Assembly: GCA_017519045.1 (NCBI GenBank)
Contig: JAFWTC010000003.1
Coordinates: 1-36,399, forward strand
Direction: 5' to 3'
Source: Candidatus Methanomethylophilaceae archaeon
GTDB taxonomy: Archaea; Thermoplasmatota; Thermoplasmata; Methanomassiliicoccales; Methanomethylophilaceae
DNA: 36,399 bases
Made by a program: the position numbers and the translations under genes
Shown here: positions 32,100 through 36,399 of the stretch, in pieces
Numbering within the stretch: the first letter of the stretch is position 1
Layout: every line of letters begins with the position of its first letter
The notes under the pieces: model-generated
What the model was told of the DNA's origin: nothing
Database searches by the model: none
What the model saw: the letters and a program-made list of their open reading frames with translations, nothing else

Positions 32100-33166
32100 C
32101 GCTGGACACCCCCGTTCGTCTTGACTATGGCATCAAACACTTCCTTCGGCGTGGGAATCACCCCTCCCGTGCGCCCGTAGAACCCGACGGGCTTCCTGCA
32201 TCCGATCGCGAGCTTGACGTCGTCTACCATCTGCCCCATGGACATCTCCACCGACAGGAACGCCTTCGCGTGGTCCGCGTGCTTCGCGAGGAACTTCTCG
32301 GGGAACGGCCAGAGCGTGATGGGCCTGACCAGGCCCGCCTTGATACCCGCCTTCCTGGCCATGTCCACGGCCGAGCGGGAGACCCTGGAGGACGCCCCGA
32401 ACGCCACGACGATTATGTCGGCGTCGTCGGCGAGGTACTCCTCCGCCCTCTGCTCCCTCTCCTTGATCACGGCGTACTTCTCGTACCTCGCCTTGACCAG
32501 GTCCTCGAGCTCCTGCGGGTTGATGTAGAGCGAGTTGATGACGTTGTGGGCCCTCTTGCCGCCGTGTCCGCGGGCGGCCCACTCCTTGGAGTCCTCGATC
32601 TCCCTGTGCTCCGGGAGGGCGACGGGCTCCATCATCTGTCCCAGCATGCCGTCGGAGAGTATCATCGCCGGCATCCTGTACTTGTCTCCGAGCTCGAAGG
32701 CGCCGGCGACGAGGTCGACCATCTCCTGGACGGTGGAAGGCGCGAACACGAGCATGTGGAAGTCCCCGTGGCCGGAGGCCTTCGTGGCCTGGCAGTAGTC
32801 GGCCTGGGACGGCTGGATCCCTCCGAGCCCGGGCCCGCCGCGCTGGACGTTGACTATGAGGCAGGGGACATCGGACCCCGCGATGTAGGAGATCCCCTCG
32901 GCCATGAGGCTGATCCCCGGGGAGGACGTGGAGGTCATGACCCTGACCCCCGCCGCCCCTGCGCCGAGGACCATGTTGATGGATGCCACCTCGGACTCGC
33001 CCTGGAGGTAGACCCCTCCGACCTTGGGCATTCTCTTGGACATGTACGCGGCGACCTCGGTCTGGGGGGTGATGGGATATCCGAAGAAATGCCTGCATCC
33101 AGCCGCGATGGCGGCTTCGGCGATGGCCTCGTTCCCTTTCATCAGGACCCTCTCGGCCATGCTCAT
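32096..33166 (-). CDS. vorB: 2-oxoacid:ferredoxin oxidoreductase, alpha subunit (VorB-like)
   Basis: 356 residues: MKGNEAIAEAAIAAGCRHFFGYPITPQTEVAAYM, QGESEVASINMVLGAGAAG, MTSTSSPGISLMAEGISYIAG, GPGLGGIQPSQADYCQATK, FELGDKYRMPAMILSDGMLGQMMEPV and LSVEMSMGQMVDDVKLAIGC. These fit VorB (2-oxoisovalerate type) better than KorA, but substrate assignment by sequence alone is tentative. ATG 33166 overlaps the delta stop (ATGA). It ends in TGA. Branched-chain acyl-CoA metabolism or 2-oxoacid synthesis is the likely role. Confidence 0.9.
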   Translation of the reverse strand: MSMAERVLMKGNEAIAEAAIAAGCRHFFGYPITPQTEVAAYMSKRMPKVGGVYLQGESEVASINMVLGAGAAGVRVMTSTSSPGISLMAEGISYIAGSDVPCLIVNVQRGGPGLGGIQPSQADYCQATKASGHGDFHMLVFAPSTVQEMVDLVAGAFELGDKYRMPAMILSDGMLGQMMEPVALPEHREIEDSKEWAARGHGGKRAHNVINSLYINPQELEDLVKARYEKYAVIKEREQRAEEYLADDADIIVVAFGASSRVSRSAVDMARKAGIKAGLVRPITLWPFPEKFLAKHADHAKAFLSVEMSMGQMVDDVKLAIGCRKPVGFYGRTGGVIPTPKEVFDAIVKTNGGVQR

Positions 33167-33369
33167 ACCTCCACCCTTATGGCCACGTCCGGGCACATTA
33201 CCGTGCAGGAACCGCATCCGCTGCACGAGGACTGGTCGGTCACGTGGGCGGGATGGTACCCTTTGCTGTTAGTGATGCTCCTGTCGAGCTCCAATACGTG
33301 CCTGGGGCATGCGATGACGCACATCTCGCAGCCCTTGCACCTGTCGTTGTCAACCGTTACTTTAGGCAT
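33163..33369 (-). CDS. 2-oxoacid:ferredoxin oxidoreductase, delta (ferredoxin) subunit
   Basis: 68 residues with two [4Fe-4S] motifs, CKGCEMCVIACP and CSGCGSCTVMCP, separated by RHVLELDRSITNSKGYHPA. It passes electrons from the catalytic subunits to free ferredoxin. First gene of the four-gene operon, 12 nt after the MinD-like gene, so transcription probably comes from upstream; AGGT occurs before the ATG. It ends in TGA, overlapping alpha. Confidence 0.92.
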   Translation of the reverse strand: MPKVTVDNDRCKGCEMCVIACPRHVLELDRSITNSKGYHPAHVTDQSSCSGCGSCTVMCPDVAIRVEV

Positions 33370-33381
33370 CTGACTACCTGC

Positions 33382-34044
33382 TTATTCCCATGGCGCCCTA
33401 ACGTAGACGTCTATCGGGTAGATGTTCTGTATTTTATTTAAGAGGTTGATTCCGCGCGGGACGGCGGTGAACCTTAGCGGAAGGCCGGTCAGCCTGGCGA
33501 CCTCCTCCGCGAACGCCGCCGATTCCGACACGACGCGGGCGTCGGTGCGCTGCTTCAGATGGGAGTTGTTGGCGACCGCCGTGGCCTTGAGATGCGACGC
33601 GGCCTCGATCTCGCGAAGTATCTGCACCGCCTCCTCGGGACGGGTGGTCAGCGACCTGTACCTGTTCACCACGTACAGGACGTCCGGATCGCAGGCGGCC
33701 AGCCTCCCGGCGTAGACGCCCAGGGCCGTGGCCCCCGCATCGTCCCCGCCGGCGTCCACTATCACCCTCTCCCCCTCGTCTATCGCCCCGGCGATCTCGC
33801 CGGGAAGGGAGGGGGTGTCCAGGTTCGTGTTGGCGAAGTTGGGCCCTACGACCCTCACGCCCTCGCCGGCCAGCATCCCGGCGTAGTCCGCTGAGCGGAA
33901 ATAGGGGTTGACGACGTCCATGTCGATCAGGACGGGCCTCTCCCCCCGCCTCGCGCTGTCCAGGGCGAGGTTGATGGAAAGATTGGTCTTCCCGGCCCCG
34001 TAATGGCCGCAGACCACCGTCACCCTTCTCTCCAGCGGAAACAT
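33382..34044 (-). CDS. MinD/ParA/CobQ-like P-loop ATPase
   Basis: 220 residues: P-loop VTVVCGHYGAGKTNLSINLAL, LIDMDVVNPYFRSADY, ERVIVDAGGDDAGATALG (switch/Walker B like), then LYVVNRYRSLT and TAVANNSHLKQ. SIMIBI-class NTPase; its link with the downstream vor genes (12-nt gap) suggests a role in maturing or regulating the Fe-S complex, but this is inference. ATG 34044 has TAAAATAC centred 25 bp upstream (leaderless). It ends in TAA. No CGA in frame. Confidence 0.8.
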   Translation of the reverse strand: MFPLERRVTVVCGHYGAGKTNLSINLALDSARRGERPVLIDMDVVNPYFRSADYAGMLAGEGVRVVGPNFANTNLDTPSLPGEIAGAIDEGERVIVDAGGDDAGATALGVYAGRLAACDPDVLYVVNRYRSLTTRPEEAVQILREIEAASHLKATAVANNSHLKQRTDARVVSESAAFAEEVARLTGLPLRFTAVPRGINLLNKIQNIYPIDVYVRAPWE

Positions 34045-34061
34045 GCGACTCCATGCGCAAA

Positions 34062-34074
34062 CAGTATTTTACTG
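34062..34074 (-). promoter_or_regulatory. Palindromic TATA region of the MinD-vor operon
   Basis: CAGTA-TTT-TACTG (5-bp arms) with the minus-strand TATA (TAAAATAC) in its centre, 25 bp before ATG 34044. Confidence 0.4.
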
Positions 34075-34128
34075 CTATGTGCGGACCTCCGGGCGATGGC
34101 TGTATAGTACGGCATTAAATTGGATGAA

Positions 34129-34145
34129 TTGGAGTGTACATCCTA
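34129..34145. promoter_or_regulatory. Third copy of the operator-like motif, upstream of the secreted repeat protein
   Basis: TTGGAGTGTACATCCTA shares TTGGA-N4-ACATCC with the sites at 10398 and 13600. A half site TTGGATG precedes it at 34120-34126. It lies next to a TATA-like TATTAAATAG (34144-34153), with a second TATA candidate (ATTAAAT, 34114-34120) on its other side, so it would cover the promoter of the gene at 34212. Confidence 0.6.
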
Positions 34146-34211
34146 TTAAATAGAGTGTAATGAATAATCGTCCAACTCGCATTCCCAACAAGAATGAAAA
34201 CGGGTGACACT

Positions 34212-36140
34212 ATGAGCAGCAAGAACATCGGAATCATTCTCGCAGTGATCGTCGCGATAGCAATCATCGCGGCCGCGGTCTTCCTGATGTCGAACAACGA
34301 CAACAAGGACAAGACCGAGTACACTGTGACCTTGAACCTTGACGGCGGAGAATCCGCCAGCGTTTCCGCAGACAGCGGATGGAAATACGACAGCGCGGCC
34401 GGCACCTGGTCCAAGAAGTTCGGATCCAAGGCGGAGTTCCCGATCATCGAGGACCCCGTCAAGATCGGCGCCGAGAACGTCAGATACAAGTTCTCCGCAT
34501 GGAACCCCGGCCTGCCCTCCGTCGTGCAGGAGTCCAAGACCTACACCGCCGTCTACACGACCGAATACGTCGCGAAGATCCTCGTTGAGGACCAGTACGG
34601 AGTCTACTTCTGGACCGAGGGAATCGGAGAGACCATCGCGGACTGCATCGCGAACCCCTCCCCCGGAGTCTCGTTCACCGTGACCGACGCCTCCTGGGGC
34701 AAGTTCGTCAACGCGATCAACGGCCTCGCAAACACCGAGGACTACAGCAAATACTGGAGCATCTACAACTACAAGGACGGCGCATGGACCTATTCCGAGC
34801 TCGGCGTATCGGCCATGAAGACCAGCGAGAACCCCGTGGTCGGATTCTTCTACGTCGAGGCCGAGACCGTGGAGCCCTACAGCGTCATCGCCGGCGGGCC
34901 CGACAACGTGGCCGTCCCCTCCGTCTCCTCCGCCAAGGTCTGGGACGGGAAGACCGACGGGACCACCTTCTGCATCCAGAGCGCCTCCGGCCTGTACCTC
35001 TACATCAGCGACGCGACCGGAGAGAAGATGTCCGAGAGGTTCAAGGCGGCCACCGCCACGTACAACGTCCCCTTCGAGGAGAGCAAGCGTGGCGGGATAA
35101 GCTCCCTCTTCGGAATCGGCAGCGTGCCGAAGACCGACTCCGAGGGCAACCCCGTCACCGACCCCGAGACCGGAGCCACCATCTACAACTACTGGGCCCA
35201 GTTCGGCATGTACTACCGCGTCTGGGACTACATGAGCACCTCCCTTCCCAACACCAACGCCAACGACTTCGCCCAGATGGCCATCGTCTACGGCGACGGC
35301 GGAATGGGATCCGCGTCCGGACTCACCGCCCCCGTCTACTACGACGGCAAGAACCTCCCCGTCGACACCGTGAAGATCCTCGTCGAGGACCAGAACGGGG
35401 TCTACTTCTGGACCGAGGGCACCGGCGCCACCATCGCCGACTGCATCGCCAAGCCCACCCCCGGGGTCTCCTACGTCCTGACCGACAGCACCTTCGGCAA
35501 GTACGTCCAGGGAATCAACGGCCTCGACGGCGCCCTGGACTACAGCAGCTACTGGGCGCTCTACACCCTCAAGAACGGCGAGTGGGTGTCCTCCGACCTC
35601 GGAATCTCCTCGCTCGAGACCAAGTACAACCCCGTCGTGGGATTCTTCTACGTCTCCACCGGCGAGGACTACACCATCGTGTCCGGCGGACCCGACAACG
35701 TGGCCGTCCCCTCCATCTCCTCCGCCAAGGTCTGGGATGGAAAGACCGACGGGACCATCTTCTGCATCCAGGGGGAGTCCGAGCTGTACTTCTACATCAA
35801 CGACGCGACCGGATCCACGATGGCCGAGAGGTTCAAGGCCGCCACCTCAGCCTACAAGATCCCCTACGAGGAGAGCGCCTACGGCATCAGCTCGATCTTC
35901 GGGATCGGGACCGCGAAGAAGACCGACTCCGAAGGCAACCCCGTCATCGACCCTGCCACCGGATACGAAGTCTGGAACTACTGGGCCCAGTACGGCCTCA
36001 AGAACGACGCGTGGGCCTACATGGACACCACCCTGCCCAACACCAACGCCAACGACTACGCCCAGATGGCCATCGTCTACGGCGACGGAGGCATGGGCCA
36101 GGCGGTCGACATATCCGCCCCTATATACGTCCCCAACTGA
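34212..36140 (+). CDS. Large membrane-anchored extracellular protein with two tandem repeats (DUF4430-like)
   Basis: 642 residues. An uncleaved signal anchor (NIGIILAVIVAIAIIAAAVF, about residues 4-23), then a short Listeria-Bacteroides-repeat-like domain (YTVTLNLDGGESASV to FSAWNPGLPSV and TYTAVYT), then two repeats of about 255-265 residues starting AKILVEDQYGVYFWTEG and VKILVEDQNGVYFWTEG. Each holds a DUF4430-like stretch (GKFVNAINGL, YWSIYNYKDGAW), GGPDNVAVPS-SSAKVWDGKTDGT, and LPNTNANDFAQMAIVYGDGGMG. DUF4430 resembles the C-terminal domain of transcobalamin, so ligand capture at the cell surface is possible. ATG 34212 has GGTGA 4 nt upstream. It shares an operator motif with the ABC importer. 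It ends in TGA. Confidence 0.82.
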   Translation: MSSKNIGIILAVIVAIAIIAAAVFLMSNNDNKDKTEYTVTLNLDGGESASVSADSGWKYDSAAGTWSKKFGSKAEFPIIEDPVKIGAENVRYKFSAWNPGLPSVVQESKTYTAVYTTEYVAKILVEDQYGVYFWTEGIGETIADCIANPSPGVSFTVTDASWGKFVNAINGLANTEDYSKYWSIYNYKDGAWTYSELGVSAMKTSENPVVGFFYVEAETVEPYSVIAGGPDNVAVPSVSSAKVWDGKTDGTTFCIQSASGLYLYISDATGEKMSERFKAATATYNVPFEESKRGGISSLFGIGSVPKTDSEGNPVTDPETGATIYNYWAQFGMYYRVWDYMSTSLPNTNANDFAQMAIVYGDGGMGSASGLTAPVYYDGKNLPVDTVKILVEDQNGVYFWTEGTGATIADCIAKPTPGVSYVLTDSTFGKYVQGINGLDGALDYSSYWALYTLKNGEWVSSDLGISSLETKYNPVVGFFYVSTGEDYTIVSGGPDNVAVPSISSAKVWDGKTDGTIFCIQGESELYFYINDATGSTMAERFKAATSAYKIPYEESAYGISSIFGIGTAKKTDSEGNPVIDPATGYEVWNYWAQYGLKNDAWAYMDTTLPNTNANDYAQMAIVYGDGGMGQAVDISAPIYVPN

Positions 36141-36189
36141 CGTTGAGCGACCGTCAAACCCCTTCCACCAAACCTTTTACCTCACATAC

Positions 36190-36399
36190 ATGAACAAGAC
36201 GCTGTCCAGAGTCCTGATCACCGCCGTGCTGGTATTGGCCGGCGCCGTGCTGGCTATCGCAGCCACCCCTTCCAGCGAACCGCATGCCGCCCAAGGCGTG
36301 ATACTCGATTTCGGAAACTACGATATCTATTACCAAGGGGTGGACGACCCCGGCAGGGACCCGGTAGACTCGCTGACCGAGCTGTGCGACTACTACTCC
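36190..36399 (+). CDS. Exported protein of unknown function (cut by window edge)
   Basis: 70 codons visible. Signal or anchor helix MNKTLSRVLITAVLVLAGAV and LAIAATPS, then GVILDFGNYDIYYQGVDDPG and DPVDSLTELCDYY. It lies 49 bp after the secreted repeat protein in the same direction and may be part of the same surface system. The family is not recognised. A TTTTAC element about 23 bp before the ATG suggests a leaderless mRNA. Confidence 0.65.
   Translation, partial: MNKTLSRVLITAVLVLAGAVLAIAATPSSEPHAAQGVILDFGNYDIYYQGVDDPGRDPVDSLTELCDYYS

Noticed and set aside
1-36399. CRISPR array, IS element, integrase or prophage
   Set aside because: No regularly spaced repeats, transposase or integrase motifs were seen; the tRNA-Ser gene has no obvious duplicated 3' end nearby.

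Overview
The window looks like chromosome of a GC-rich methanogenic archaeon of the Methanomassiliicoccales (Methanomethylophilus-like). Evidence: an archaeal-type AspRS, an ADH synthase (archaeal aromatic pathway), the methanogen sulfide-to-homocysteine gene trio, a VorB-type 2-oxoacid:ferredoxin oxidoreductase, many TATA boxes about 25 bp before start codons (leaderless genes), several Sel1-repeat proteins, and one gene that stays in frame only if TAG is read as an amino acid (pyrrolysine in this order). The assignment is inferred from gene content.

The most important observation concerns the genetic code. I read about 35 genes codon by codon and found no CGA codon inside any well-supported gene body (roughly 11,000 codons, other Arg codons common). 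Yet seven genes have no TGA, TAA or TAG where their family should end, and each has an in-frame CGA there: flavodoxin (227-229), Sel1 protein (1136-1138), helicase 1 (16576-16578), homocysteine protein (22985-22987), phosphoglycerate mutase (26284-26286), phosphopantetheinyl transferase (27054-27056) and EamA transporter (29699-29701). Read as Arg, these ORFs run 10 to 360 codons out of frame or antisense through neighbouring genes. Read as stop, they give normal lengths and tight gene junctions. About 25 genes end in TGA, three in TAA, none in TAG. The simplest reading is that CGA is a stop codon here and TAG is a sense codon. CDS ends below follow that reading where noted.

Layout. 1-2050: DUF1294 and flavodoxin genes diverging from an HxlR regulator, then a Sel1 protein. 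2050-6720: a minus-strand run of pyridoxal kinase-GNAT fusion, Sel1 protein, YgiQ radical SAM protein and HExxH metalloprotease, with overlapping stops and starts. 6720-13620: a less GC-rich island with a two-gene nitrogenase-like reductase (a NifH-component 1 fusion containing the in-frame TAG, plus a second component 1 protein) diverging from a BtuCD/FecCD-type ABC transporter, with the substrate-binding protein convergent. 13780-18690: TPR protein and two tandem XPD/Rad3-type helicases. 18675-20910: membrane protein, tRNA-Ser(TGA), an unknown protein, a VWA protein. 21000-24130: ADH synthase and the homocysteine cluster. 24275-28700: Hjc-like nuclease, aspS, gpmA, phosphopantetheinyl transferase, 2-hydroxyacid dehydrogenase. 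28800-30730: EamA transporter and Dus. 30820-34044: vor-type operon (delta, alpha, beta, gamma) behind a MinD-like ATPase. 34200-end: a large secreted repeat protein and the start of another exported protein.

A 17-bp motif (TTGGA-N4-ACATCC-WA) occurs at the permease start (10398), at the binding-protein start (13600) and upstream of the secreted repeat protein (34129). These genes probably form one uptake regulon for a metal or corrinoid ligand, and the nitrogenase-like reductase shares the first of these regulatory regions.
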